Shown piece after piece: positions 8,818-16,521 of a DNA stretch of 36,013 nt. The DNA lies in the IMG/VR virus record IMGVR_UViG_3300042261_000351, positions 1 to 36,013 of that record; one strand, given 5' to 3'. The notes under the pieces are model-generated. The model did not search any database. It was not told where the DNA came from and saw only the letters and a list, made by a program, of their open reading frames with translations. The first letter of the stretch is position 1. Every line of letters begins with the position of its first letter. The position numbers were made by a program, and so were the translations under genes. This stretch comes from a virus.

Positions 8818-9596
8818 ACGATGTGATAATATACCAACCGTGGGGTGGATTAGGCGACAATTTAGGACATTCACCAATACCAGAATTGTGTTTTAATTCG
8901 AATATAAAATGTTATTTAAGCAATCAAAATGCTTATCGTAATCCCGAAATTTATGATTTAATTTGGGGCACAAACCCATATATCAGTGGAACAAGAGACA
9001 GCACAGACATGTCTTGGCTAGATAAATCTATTAATAGACAGTATAATAGAGATTGGAACGAATTAAAAAATATACAATGTAGATACGGATTTGATCCTAC
9101 ACATCATTATCCTCAAATATATTTTAAACCAAATTATATTCCAGAACTAAAAGAAAAAACAGTTATAAATTTGGGTGGATATTCTATATATGCTTATCAA
9201 AACTTTAATAAAGATATCAATCTGGAAAATTATAATAAATGTGTTGAACAATTAATAGAAAAATATAATCTTGATAATTTTGTTCGGTTAACTGACAATA
9301 TAAAATATGCTATTACACCAAACTTGCCAGTAATTAATAATATTACAAACACTTATGAAATACAATCATTAAAACATTATTCAGATATTATGTTTTCTTG
9401 TAAAAATTATATATGTTTTAATTCAGGACCATCTATATTAGCTTGTGCAATTAAAAATAAATATAAAACAAATTCAAATATTTTTGTTTTTAATATTGAA
9501 AAACTAAATCCTCCGACTAATTATCAATGTTATGTTTTTAAAAACGCTACTTATTTAACTATAGACACCAAACGAATATTAGAAAGGGAAGAATAA
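8814..9596 (+). CDS. GT-B / GT9-like glycosyltransferase (putative)
   Basis: A 260-residue protein that starts NDVIIYQPWGGLGDNLGHSP; the GGLGD element at 11-15 is the N-terminal loop of GT9-like and GT-B enzymes. The second half has HYSDIMFSCKNYICFNSGPSILACAI, which matches the nucleotide-contacting NSGP/DSGP region that also occurs in the other GT9-like gene of this cassette (4923-5630). No membrane segment is visible. ATGA overlap with the upstream gene implies coupled translation. It probably transfers a different sugar from the first GT9-like protein, as the two share only these motifs. Confidence 0.6.
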   Translation: MNDVIIYQPWGGLGDNLGHSPIPELCFNSNIKCYLSNQNAYRNPEIYDLIWGTNPYISGTRDSTDMSWLDKSINRQYNRDWNELKNIQCRYGFDPTHHYPQIYFKPNYIPELKEKTVINLGGYSIYAYQNFNKDINLENYNKCVEQLIEKYNLDNFVRLTDNIKYAITPNLPVINNITNTYEIQSLKHYSDIMFSCKNYICFNSGPSILACAIKNKYKTNSNIFVFNIEKLNPPTNYQCYVFKNATYLTIDTKRILEREE

Positions 9597-9597
9597 T

Positions 9598-10587
9598 ATG
9601 AAATTTTTAATTACCGGCATCACAGGATTTACTGGTCCACACTTAGCAAATATCTTATTAAAAGAAGGACACACCGTTTATGGGTTATATAGAAATGAAA
9701 ATTATTTAGATATATCTGATGTATTAAAAGAAAATATTAAAAAGATTAATTTCATTAAATGCGATTTATTAGATAAAGACAATATATACAATATTATTAA
9801 AGAAAATAAATTTGATGGTGTTTTTCATTTAGCCGCCTATACACATCCGTCTAATTCCTTTGATAATCCCGAACTAGTTTTTAATACTAATACTACTGGA
9901 ACTATGGCACTTTGTGAAAGTATTAGAAAATATAGTCCAGATTGCGTTTTAATGTATTGCTCAACAGCAGAAGTTTATGGGATATACCCCGAAAATGTTT
10001 TAATAAAAGAAAATTTTGCATTAAATCCAATAAGTCCATATGCAGTTTCAAAAGCATCTTCCGAACTGTTTGTGGCCGAACGAACAAAGAACAACATGAT
10101 ACAAGGGTTTGTAACCAGAGCGTTTTCACACACAGGACCAAGACGCCGACACAATTATTGCCTTTCGTCTGATGCCATACAAATTGCTAGAATTTTATTA
10201 AACAAACAAGATAAAATAATCAAAGTTGGCAATTTAGCGTCAAAAAGAGCTACAATGCACGTTAATGATGTTGTTCAAACTTATTATGATTTAATGATTA
10301 GAAAAATAAATTACAACATGAATAATGGAGAAGTTTTTAATATTAGTAATGATACACCACATGAAATTGGTTATTATTTAAATATGATGTTAGAAATGTA
10401 TAATTTGATAAATGTTGTAAAACTAGAACCTGACCCTAAATTATTTAGAAAAATTGATTTACCTTTACAAAGAGCAGATTGTACAAAAATTAAAGAATTT
10501 ATGAATTGGAAATTAGCCACCCCAATATCTACAGCATTACATGATTTAGTTGAATATTGGAAAGAATATGAATGGAGAGTAAAATGA
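9598..10587 (+). CDS. NAD(P)-dependent GDP-sugar epimerase/dehydratase/reductase (extended SDR)
   Basis: A 329-residue extended short-chain dehydrogenase. The dinucleotide loop is GITGFTG at 7-13; HLAAYTHPSNSFDNP follows; catalytic Ser/Thr are in YCSTAEVYG (S122-T123), and the YxxxK pair is Y148 and K152 in SPYAVSK. The C-terminal part (GNLASKRATMHVNDVVQTY and DPKLFRKIDLPLQRADCTKI) is closest by eye to GDP-6-deoxy-D-lyxo-4-hexulose reductase (Rmd) and GDP-mannose 4,6-dehydratase (Gmd). It would therefore make a GDP-6-deoxyhexose such as GDP-rhamnose or a GDP-fucose precursor. A strong GGGA-rich site precedes the start. It supplies a donor for the GT11-like enzyme or other transferases of the cassette. 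The exact reaction is uncertain. Confidence 0.85.
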   Translation: MKFLITGITGFTGPHLANILLKEGHTVYGLYRNENYLDISDVLKENIKKINFIKCDLLDKDNIYNIIKENKFDGVFHLAAYTHPSNSFDNPELVFNTNTTGTMALCESIRKYSPDCVLMYCSTAEVYGIYPENVLIKENFALNPISPYAVSKASSELFVAERTKNNMIQGFVTRAFSHTGPRRRHNYCLSSDAIQIARILLNKQDKIIKVGNLASKRATMHVNDVVQTYYDLMIRKINYNMNNGEVFNISNDTPHEIGYYLNMMLEMYNLINVVKLEPDPKLFRKIDLPLQRADCTKIKEFMNWKLATPISTALHDLVEYWKEYEWRVK

Positions 10588-11639
10588 GTGTAAAAGATTG
10601 TGATTCACATAAATTAATGTATCATCCACAAAGTGTAGCAAAATGGTTAAATAATGAACTAGTTCCTCTACACGCTGAAGTTGGTGTTACAAATAGATGT
10701 AACCATAGATGTAAATTTTGCATTTTAGATTGGGTTACACATGGAACAAATGATTTAAATCCAGACATTTACAATAAATGTTTAAAAGATATGGCGGAAA
10801 TGGGTGTTAAATCTGTTTATTATGCAGGCGATGGCGAACAAACTTTACACCCTAATTTACCAGAATTTATAGAAAATGGTAAAAAACTTGGAATGAGTCA
10901 AGCTTTATCCACAAATGGATCATTAATGAAAGATGAAACAGCAGACAAAATAATTCCAAATTTATCTTGGATAAGATTTAGCCTAGACGCAGCAACACCA
11001 GAAACATATAAAAAAATACACGGCGTTAGTGAAAATGAATATAATAAAGTATTAAATAATATAAAATATTGTGTAAGTTTAAAAAATACATATAATCTTC
11101 CTATTGATATTGGAGTTCAAATTATTGCAATGGAAGAAACAATTAATGATATCGAACCATTAGCAATATGGTGTAAAGAAAATAAAGTTGATAATATACA
11201 AATAAAACCAGCACACAACCACCCAAAAAGCTCATATCATACTGGTTTATATAATTTTGTACAACAATCTTTACAAGAAAAATTAGAAAAATTAAACGAT
11301 GATAAATTTACAGTAGTTGTTAGAGTAAAAAGCATGGAAAGATTAACACAAGAAAAAACTTATAGATGTTGTCATGGATTTGATTTTTATATTATTATTG
11401 ATGCAAGAGGAAATATCATACCATGTAGTATATTTTATAATAACGACAAATATATTTATGGAAACTTATATCAAAATGATATTAAAACAATATGGTTGAG
11501 CGAAAATAGAAAAAATATTATTAATAATATCACAGATTTAAAATTTAAAACCTGTAAAGAATATAAATGTAGATTAGATGTATTAAATCGTTATTTAGAT
11601 AGAATAAAATATCCAGAAAAAAATGATGAGTTTATATGA
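10584..11639 (+). CDS. Radical SAM enzyme with C-terminal cysteine (SPASM/twitch-like) region
   Basis: ATG 10584 (ATGA overlap, GGAG upstream) is preferred to ATG 10572, giving 351 residues. The radical SAM cluster motif CNHRCKFC is at C39, C43 and C46. YYAGDGEQ at about 78-85 is the GGE-type SAM-binding strand, and LSTNGSLM and IRFSLDAATPETY are further TIM-barrel hallmarks. After the barrel, cysteines in YRCCHGF, IIPCSIF and KTCKEYKCR suggest an auxiliary iron-sulfur cluster, as in SPASM or twitch proteins. It lies in the middle of the glycan cassette, so sugar dehydration, epimerisation or C-methylation is plausible. It is not QueE: it is much longer and lacks the QueE layout. Confidence 0.85.
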   Translation: MSVKDCDSHKLMYHPQSVAKWLNNELVPLHAEVGVTNRCNHRCKFCILDWVTHGTNDLNPDIYNKCLKDMAEMGVKSVYYAGDGEQTLHPNLPEFIENGKKLGMSQALSTNGSLMKDETADKIIPNLSWIRFSLDAATPETYKKIHGVSENEYNKVLNNIKYCVSLKNTYNLPIDIGVQIIAMEETINDIEPLAIWCKENKVDNIQIKPAHNHPKSSYHTGLYNFVQQSLQEKLEKLNDDKFTVVVRVKSMERLTQEKTYRCCHGFDFYIIIDARGNIIPCSIFYNNDKYIYGNLYQNDIKTIWLSENRKNIINNITDLKFKTCKEYKCRLDVLNRYLDRIKYPEKNDEFI

Positions 11640-12487
11640 CAAATTATATAACAGGAGAAAAATTACAAGAATGCGTTGATCATACTATTGTATTAAAAGG
11701 ACAATTTTATGCAGATGAACAGTTAAAACATACTAATTGTAAATATACATATTTTGAAAAAAATCAAAATATAAATTCATTACCAAATGATATTTTAAAT
11801 GCAAAATCTTTATTCGTTTATACACATATATTAGATTTTTTCTTTTCAAAGATTTATCCCCTTTTAAAAAACCCTTTTGTGTTAGTTACGCACAATTCTG
11901 ATAATGATATAAACGAGCAATATAAATTATATTTAAATGATACTAAAATTATTAAATGGTTTGCACAAAATGTTAACTATAATCACGAAAAATTAAGTTC
12001 TTTGCCTATTGGAATAGCAAACTCACAATGGCCTCATGGAAATTTGAATATATTTGAAAATATTAAAAATACTAAAATAGAAAAAACAAATCTTATATAT
12101 AAAAATTTTGAAATATCTACTAATATAATACACAGAAATTATGTAAATGCTGCTTTATCGAGAAATAATATATATATGAATACTAAAAAACCATATAATC
12201 AATATTTAATAGATATTAATCAGTCATTTTTTAATATATGTCCAAAAGGAAACGGGATTGACACTCACAGAATGTGGGAGAGTTTATATTTAGGTTGTAT
12301 ACCAGTTGTTGATGATTGTATAAATAATCAAAATTTTAAAGATTTGCCAATTTTAATTGTTTCTAATTGGAATGATGTTACAATCGATTATTTAAAAGAT
12401 AATATTTTAAAATATAAAAATATACAATTCAATTATGAAAAATTAAATTTAAATTATTGGAAAAATAGAATACAAAAAGGAGAATAA
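11636..12487 (+). CDS. Exostosin-like (GT47-type) glycosyltransferase
   Basis: A 283-residue protein. The signature in the C-terminal third is SFFNICPKGNGIDTHRMWE followed by LYLGCIPVVDD and LPILIVSNWNDVT, the usual nucleotide-sugar site of exostosin-like GT-B proteins (CPxG...DTxRxWExLxxGxIPVV). Earlier, FVLVTHNSDNDI and LPIGIANSQWPHG also fit this family. It is coupled to the radical SAM gene (ATGA) and ends in its own AAAGGAG, which serves the next gene. The sugar is unknown; the family includes HexNAc, GlcA, galactosyl and other transferases. Confidence 0.75.
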   Translation: MTNYITGEKLQECVDHTIVLKGQFYADEQLKHTNCKYTYFEKNQNINSLPNDILNAKSLFVYTHILDFFFSKIYPLLKNPFVLVTHNSDNDINEQYKLYLNDTKIIKWFAQNVNYNHEKLSSLPIGIANSQWPHGNLNIFENIKNTKIEKTNLIYKNFEISTNIIHRNYVNAALSRNNIYMNTKKPYNQYLIDINQSFFNICPKGNGIDTHRMWESLYLGCIPVVDDCINNQNFKDLPILIVSNWNDVTIDYLKDNILKYKNIQFNYEKLNLNYWKNRIQKGE

Positions 12488-13042
12488 ATGAGTGCATTTG
12501 AAAATGATACATTTATAGGTGAACAAATAACAGAAATTATTAATAGGGTTAAACCAAGCATCATAATAGAAACAGGCACGTTCATGGGAAATACTACAAA
12601 ATTTTTTACAAAATTTAATATACCATTAGTAGGAATAGAAAAAAACGAAGAATTTTATCAAAAAACGTTAGAAACAGTCGGAGTTTGTTCTCATTTTCAA
12701 TTGTTGCACGGTGATAGCCCAACTATATTAGACCAAAACTACGAAGTTTTAAAAAATAAAAAAATATTTGCATATTTAGATGCACATTGGGGGGGTGGAT
12801 ATACTTTAGAAAGAGAACTAGAGTTTATGGTTAAATTATTAATTAAACCAGTTTTGGCTATACATGATTTTTATAACCCAAATCACCCTGAATACGGATT
12901 TGATTGTCATGATGGTCATGCATATACTTATGATTTTTATAAATCTTATTTTGATAGAATTTATAATTCTAATTATAATTATTATTATAATAACAAAGCA
13001 ACAGGAGCAAAACAAGGAATTATTTATTTAGAACCAAAATGA
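12488..13042 (+). CDS. Class I SAM-dependent methyltransferase
   Basis: A 184-residue protein. Motif I is IIIETGTFMGNTTKFF (E28-T36), the acidic end of strand 2 is GIEKNEEF, and FAYLDAHWGGGY corresponds to motif IV. A following AIHDFYNP matches the active-site strand of small phage/bacterial sugar or peptide methyltransferases. It begins after a strong AAAGGAG site, with no gap from the previous gene. In this context O-methylation of a sugar is the simplest role. The tyrosine/asparagine-rich stretch near residues 155-168 is low complexity. Confidence 0.75.
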   Translation: MSAFENDTFIGEQITEIINRVKPSIIIETGTFMGNTTKFFTKFNIPLVGIEKNEEFYQKTLETVGVCSHFQLLHGDSPTILDQNYEVLKNKKIFAYLDAHWGGGYTLERELEFMVKLLIKPVLAIHDFYNPNHPEYGFDCHDGHAYTYDFYKSYFDRIYNSNYNYYYNNKATGAKQGIIYLEPK

Positions 13043-13893
13043 AACCATACGGACTAATTTGTAACGATTCTATTGAATTGGTTGGTCATAGTTTATTTAA
13101 TAATTTTAGATTAGCTTTATATAATTTATTAGAAGAATCTAATTTTATAGATATAAAATCATTAAACGATTTAGAAAATATTACACATTTATTTATTATA
13201 GACGAACATTTTGCTCCAAATGTAAATATATGGAAAAATATAAATTTTCAATCTTATATAAACAACAAAAACATTAGAGTTATAGTATTTAATTTTGAAA
13301 AAATTTTTAATTCATCTTTTCCTTGGAATGTAGATCATCAATTAAATATTCAAAAATTTAATAATTTTTTTCAATTAGTTTCTGATGTAGAAGACTCTAA
13401 AATATTAAAAACTAATATACTTAATAAACAGTATTTATCGAAAAACACAAAATTTAATATACTACCTAAACAAGATAAAATAGATAAAATTTTATTTATA
13501 GGTCAACTTGATGGTATACAATATAAAAATAGGCAAGATATTTTAAATTATTTAATAAACAATGGTTTAAATATTGATATTGTTAAAACTAATAGAAAAT
13601 TATCCTATTTTGATTTTTTGTGTAAAATAAACGAATATAAATATATTTTAAATCCATTAGGTACTGGTAAATTTATAAATTTAAGACATTTTGAAGCTTT
13701 ATATTTTAATACTATACCAATTCAACAAGTTGATGAGCAAATGATACCAGTTAATTTAAATATATTAAATAATTGTATATATTTTACTAATTTAGAAAAT
13801 TTTAAAAACAAAATATCAGATTTTATCTTTAATAATAACAAATATTTTTTAGAAGATTATTTTAAAGATATAAACTTTTTAAATTACTTATGA
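13039..13893 (+). CDS. GT-B glycosyltransferase-like protein (exostosin-related, putative)
   Basis: A 284-residue protein. The best signature is KYILNPLGTGKFINLRHFE followed by ALYFNTIPIQQV, which parallels the nucleotide-sugar loop and helix of the exostosin-like gene two positions upstream. KILFIGQLDGIQYKNRQDIL is the strand and helix that opens the second Rossmann domain of GT-B enzymes. The N-terminal half is poorly conserved. ATGA overlaps join it to both neighbours. A role in glycan assembly follows from motif and context; the sugar is unknown. Confidence 0.58.
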   Translation: MKPYGLICNDSIELVGHSLFNNFRLALYNLLEESNFIDIKSLNDLENITHLFIIDEHFAPNVNIWKNINFQSYINNKNIRVIVFNFEKIFNSSFPWNVDHQLNIQKFNNFFQLVSDVEDSKILKTNILNKQYLSKNTKFNILPKQDKIDKILFIGQLDGIQYKNRQDILNYLINNGLNIDIVKTNRKLSYFDFLCKINEYKYILNPLGTGKFINLRHFEALYFNTIPIQQVDEQMIPVNLNILNNCIYFTNLENFKNKISDFIFNNNKYFLEDYFKDINFLNYL

Positions 13894-14591
13894 ATTTACC
13901 AATAATAACATGTTTAGGTTCTTGTAGACTTCTTCCTGTAGAAAAATATTTTTCACACACTAAATTAAATGAGATTATATCATTTACTCACAATACAAAA
14001 GAAGTTATACAACTATTAAAATTTATTAATAATGAAATAAATATACCAGAAAATATTAATAGATTTTGTTTTAGAACAGGAATATTAAATAAATCTAATA
14101 TCTTATTACACCATCTATATAAAGAAGCAATACAAAATACTAATATTTTTATTATAGAATTGTGTAGTAATAAATGTTACATTAATAATAATTATTATCT
14201 ACATCATTTGGCAGTTGATACTAGATTTGCTGAATATAAAGACACACCAACAGAAATTATAAACACCACTAATATACATTTTTTAGAAGAAGAGGAAATA
14301 GAAGCAGATTTATTATTTTTATTAAAATATTTAAAAAATAAAAAAATTTTAATTATAACGCATTATAATGTATATCACAATAATGAATTGTTAACTACAA
14401 GAAATAATCTTATTAATAGTATAGAAAATATTTGTAAAAAACATCAAATACCCTTATTTAATCCTAGTATCTTATTTCAACAATATAAACAAAACGATAT
14501 CATACAAAATGATTATGGACATTTGACAAATTTAGGAAAAAATATTGCAGGATTACATTTGCGTCAAACAATACTTGAACTTTTTAAATGA
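13890..14591 (+). CDS. SGNH/GSCFA-like hydrolase (putative sugar acyl-esterase)
   Basis: A 233-residue protein, last of the cassette. It opens LPIITCLGSCRLLPVEKYF, where GSCR at 10-13 resembles the GSC/GNC block of GSCFA and capsule-enzyme (WcbI-like) families. It later has IFIIELCSNKC and a C-terminal DYGHLTNLGKNIAG, like the Asp/His block of SGNH hydrolases (DxxHL...G). Such proteins often remove or add acetyl groups on surface glycans. The nucleophile is not certain: Ser 11 is the candidate. The -35 element of the guaC promoter lies inside its 3' end. Confidence 0.45.
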   Translation: MNLPIITCLGSCRLLPVEKYFSHTKLNEIISFTHNTKEVIQLLKFINNEINIPENINRFCFRTGILNKSNILLHHLYKEAIQNTNIFIIELCSNKCYINNNYYLHHLAVDTRFAEYKDTPTEIINTTNIHFLEEEEIEADLLFLLKYLKNKKILIITHYNVYHNNELLTTRNNLINSIENICKKHQIPLFNPSILFQQYKQNDIIQNDYGHLTNLGKNIAGLHLRQTILELFK

Positions 14592-14602
14592 TATGATAGT
14601 AT
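14575..14602 (+). promoter_or_regulatory. Sigma70-type promoter for guaC, leaderless spacing
   Basis: TTGAAC (14575-14580), 16-base spacer ending TGA, then TAGTAT (14597-14602). The ATG at 14610 follows after only 7 bases, so transcription would begin at or just before the start codon. No Shine-Dalgarno is present between the box and ATG. It is one of seven matching elements in the window. Confidence 0.6.
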
Positions 14603-14609
14603 TTTATAC

Positions 14610-15569
14610 ATGAATACAAATATAGAATATCAATTTTCAGACATTTATTTACAACACAAGAAAACCATAGCAGACTCAAGAACAACGGATTGCGATTGTT
14701 CCATCCAATTTGGTAATTTTAAATTTAAAACACCAATAATTCCTGCCAATATGTCCTCTGTTGTAAATAATAAAACTTGTCTTTATTTAGCAAAAAAAGG
14801 ATGGTTTTATATCAATCATCGTTTTGATGGGTTAGATAATATTGATTTTGTAAAGTTTATGCACGATAATAATTGCTTTGCTTCTATTTCTATAGGAGTT
14901 AATCAAGATTCCTATACTTTAATAAGTGATTTAATAGTTAATAAACGTATACCAGAATATGTAACAATTGATATTGCAAATGGTTATTCAAATAAAGCAG
15001 AAGCTATGACCAAATATGTTAAAAAAATGTTACCAGAAACCTTTTTAATTGTTGGAAATTGTGCAACAGCAGAATCAGTTAAAGAAATTGCAGAGTGGGG
15101 AGCAGACGCAATTAAGATCGGGATAGCTAATGGCGGGGTATGCACGACATATAACGCAACAGGGTTTGGCAGACCACAATTCTCTACGGTATTAGATTGC
15201 GCCAGAACATCCAAGGTGCCAATTATATCTGATGGTGGATGTCGAGACATAGGTGACTTCTCAAAAGCCCTTGTAGCAGGTGCAACAATGGTAATGTCAG
15301 GCAGCATGTTTGCTGGATTTGAGGAATCTGGCGGTGATATGGTAGAAATCGAAAATAAGAAATATAAACTATATTACGGGTCTGCCTCTTATAATAATAA
15401 ATTACATCGAAAAAATGTGGAAGGAACCTGTAAATTAATACCATACAAAGGATCAATGGAACCGTTTTTAGACGATATTGAAGACGGTTTGAAATCTGCC
15501 ATAAGTTATGCTGGTGGAACAACCTTAAAAGCTTTTAACAATGTAGATTGGGTAGTAAAACATAAATAA
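14610..15569 (+). CDS. guaC: GMP reductase (IMPDH/GMPR family)
   Basis: A 319-residue TIM-barrel protein. The catalytic loop is IGIANGGVCTTYNATGFGRPQ with C178 and T180; the usual GMPR loop is IGPGSVCTTR..TGVGYPQ. IISDGGCRDIGDFSKAL and MSGSMFAGFEESGG are the phosphate-binding segments shared with GuaC. The lack of an inserted CBS domain favours GMP reductase over IMP dehydrogenase. GMP reductase converts GMP to IMP with NADPH, moving guanine nucleotides toward adenine, which suits an AT-rich genome. The middle of the gene is visibly richer in G and C than its surroundings. It starts with no Shine-Dalgarno, directly under a promoter. Confidence 0.88.
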   Translation: MNTNIEYQFSDIYLQHKKTIADSRTTDCDCSIQFGNFKFKTPIIPANMSSVVNNKTCLYLAKKGWFYINHRFDGLDNIDFVKFMHDNNCFASISIGVNQDSYTLISDLIVNKRIPEYVTIDIANGYSNKAEAMTKYVKKMLPETFLIVGNCATAESVKEIAEWGADAIKIGIANGGVCTTYNATGFGRPQFSTVLDCARTSKVPIISDGGCRDIGDFSKALVAGATMVMSGSMFAGFEESGGDMVEIENKKYKLYYGSASYNNKLHRKNVEGTCKLIPYKGSMEPFLDDIEDGLKSAISYAGGTTLKAFNNVDWVVKHK

Positions 15570-15636
15570 GGAATAAAACGAATATGGATTTTGAAGATTT
15601 AACTTCAGCGTTAGATTTTATTTAGAAAGGTCACAC

Positions 15637-15792
15637 ATGAGTACAGCAGGAAAAGGTTCCAAACAACGTCCTTTAAACAAGAAAATTTTTGATGAAAATT
15701 TTGACAACATTTCAAAAAAAGAAATTATTGACAATTCTTTCAAAACTGTTAAAATAAATGGGAAATATATACAAAGAAAGGTTTATAAATAA
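15637..15792 (+). CDS. Small phage protein, 51 residues, GKGSxxRP motif
   Basis: ATG 15637 has AAAGG 7 bases upstream and opens a 51-codon frame to TAA 15790-15792. The product begins MSTAGKGSKQRPLNKKIF and has an N-terminal GKGS..RP element followed by a Phe/Asp/Asn segment (FDENFDNI). I recognise this arrangement from many small phage proteins of unknown role (GKGSxxRPxxxxxxxFxxNxDxI). The ribosome site and this pattern argue that it is real. Function unknown. Confidence 0.72.
   Translation: MSTAGKGSKQRPLNKKIFDENFDNISKKEIIDNSFKTVKINGKYIQRKVYK
15784..15791 (+). promoter_or_regulatory. Candidate T4-type late promoter (TATAAATA)
   Basis: TATAAATA begins 13 bases before ATG 15797. In T4, late transcription starts about 13 bases downstream of the first T, which here is the start codon. 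It overlaps the last codons of the preceding small gene. In such AT-rich DNA this octamer also occurs by chance, so support is weak. Confidence 0.3.
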
Positions 15793-15796
15793 CAAT

Positions 15797-15937
15797 ATGA
15801 AAAAGCAATTCACATGCCCGTGCTGTAATCTTAAAATTATTAAAAATAATAAAAATACTATATATGATGTTAAAAATATGGAAAGTAAAACTTACTTTAA
15901 ATTTATGAAAAAATTAATGAATGATTATCATAAATAA
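15797..15937 (+). CDS. Small CPCC-motif protein, 46 residues
   Basis: The frame from ATG 15797 runs 46 codons to TAA 15935-15937. It begins MKKQFTCPCCNLKIIKNN; the CPCC group near the N-terminus is like one half of a zinc ribbon, and the remainder is basic. No second cysteine pair is present, so a metal site would need dimerisation or a partner. There is no Shine-Dalgarno; a TATAAATA sits 13 bases upstream. Real but unassigned small protein is my best reading. Confidence 0.5.
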   Translation: MKKQFTCPCCNLKIIKNNKNTIYDVKNMESKTYFKFMKKLMNDYHK

Positions 15938-16058
15938 AAATAATATTAAAATTTATAAATAATAAAATCAAAAGAATTACAAATATTTCAGAAATTGATA
16001 ATTTATATTCTGATTATACAGCAAATTTAAGAATAATGTTAACAAAAGAATAAAATAT
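15938..16058 (+). other. Short non-coding or degenerate gap
   Basis: No ATG-started gene of useful length is seen. The frame starting after the TAA at 15931-15933 stays open to TAA at about 16050-16052 and reads KRITNISEIDNLYSDYTANL in its second half, but it lacks a canonical start. A TATAAATA at 15954-15961 lies 13 bases before an ATC codon of this frame (15967), where an ATG would be expected by analogy with 15797. It may be a decayed or non-AUG small gene, or chance. Confidence 0.3.
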
Positions 16059-16295
16059 ATGAAAACACCAGAAATAACAAAGATAACAACGGATGATGTT
16101 ATTTTCGATAAAATATATCTAAAATTATGGGATAATTTTGGCTATCTTCCCGATCCAGTAAAAGATTCCTTTCGTTCTAGTATTATTGAAAATGCAATGG
16201 AGATTTGTCATGAAACTGGCGATGAAGAAAGTTTTATTGATTTTTGTGTTAAAACAATCAAAGAATGGTTAAAGTTTGATAAACCAAAGGAGTAA
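16059..16295 (+). CDS. Hypothetical protein, 78 residues
   Basis: Not recognised. An acidic, probably helical protein beginning MKTPEITKITTDDVIFDKI and ending KEWLKFDKPKE. It has two cysteines and no zinc pattern. The upstream site is poor (AAAAG about 12 bases away). Its 3' end carries the AAAGGAG ribosome site of the next gene 3 bases further on, so the two are likely cotranslated and lead into thyX. Confidence 0.65.
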   Translation: MKTPEITKITTDDVIFDKIYLKLWDNFGYLPDPVKDSFRSSIIENAMEICHETGDEESFIDFCVKTIKEWLKFDKPKE

Positions 16296-16298
16296 ATA

Positions 16299-16520
16299 AT
16301 GAAAGAATCACAAATCAAACGAAGTCTTCGAATTGTTTTTAATGATGGAACACCACCAAAAGATTTTGATATAGGAAAATATACACAAATATTAAAACCA
16401 TTAAACAAGGTATTATTTCATATAGATAAGTTGAACGACGGTAAATTATTATTAATTGTTGGTATAGATTTTGTTGAAGATTTTACAAAGGTTGATAGAA
16501 TAGAAGTAGTAAGGAATTAA
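16299..16520 (+). CDS. Hypothetical protein, 73 residues
   Basis: Not recognised. A short mixed alpha/beta protein beginning MKESQIKRSLRIVFNDGT, with a hydrophobic strand KLLLIVGIDFV near residues 48-58. A strong AAAGGAG site precedes its ATG. The thyX promoter lies within the last 50 bases of this gene, and the gene ends one base before ATG 16522. Confidence 0.7.
   Translation: MKESQIKRSLRIVFNDGTPPKDFDIGKYTQILKPLNKVLFHIDKLNDGKLLLIVGIDFVEDFTKVDRIEVVRN
16474..16501 (+). promoter_or_regulatory. Sigma70-type promoter for thyX
   Basis: TTGAAG (16474-16479), 16-base spacer ending TGA, TAGAAT (16496-16501). The ATG of thyX is 20 bases further on with AAGGA between, so the mRNA would have a short leader with a ribosome site. 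Same form as the guaC and polymerase promoters. Confidence 0.55.
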
Positions 16521-16521
16521 T

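Noticed and set aside
10584-11639. QueE-like enzyme for 7-deazaguanine DNA modification
   Set aside because: The cysteine spacing is generic, the protein is far longer than QueE, and no QueC, QueD, FolE or DpdA gene is present.
15584-15625. 13-codon ORF after guaC with an AAGGA upstream
   Set aside because: Too short to support as a gene (MDFEDLTSALDFI); it may be a leader or chance.
15938-15962. 12-codon ORF MIINKNNIKIYK starting at 15921
   Set aside because: No ribosome site and too short to distinguish from chance.
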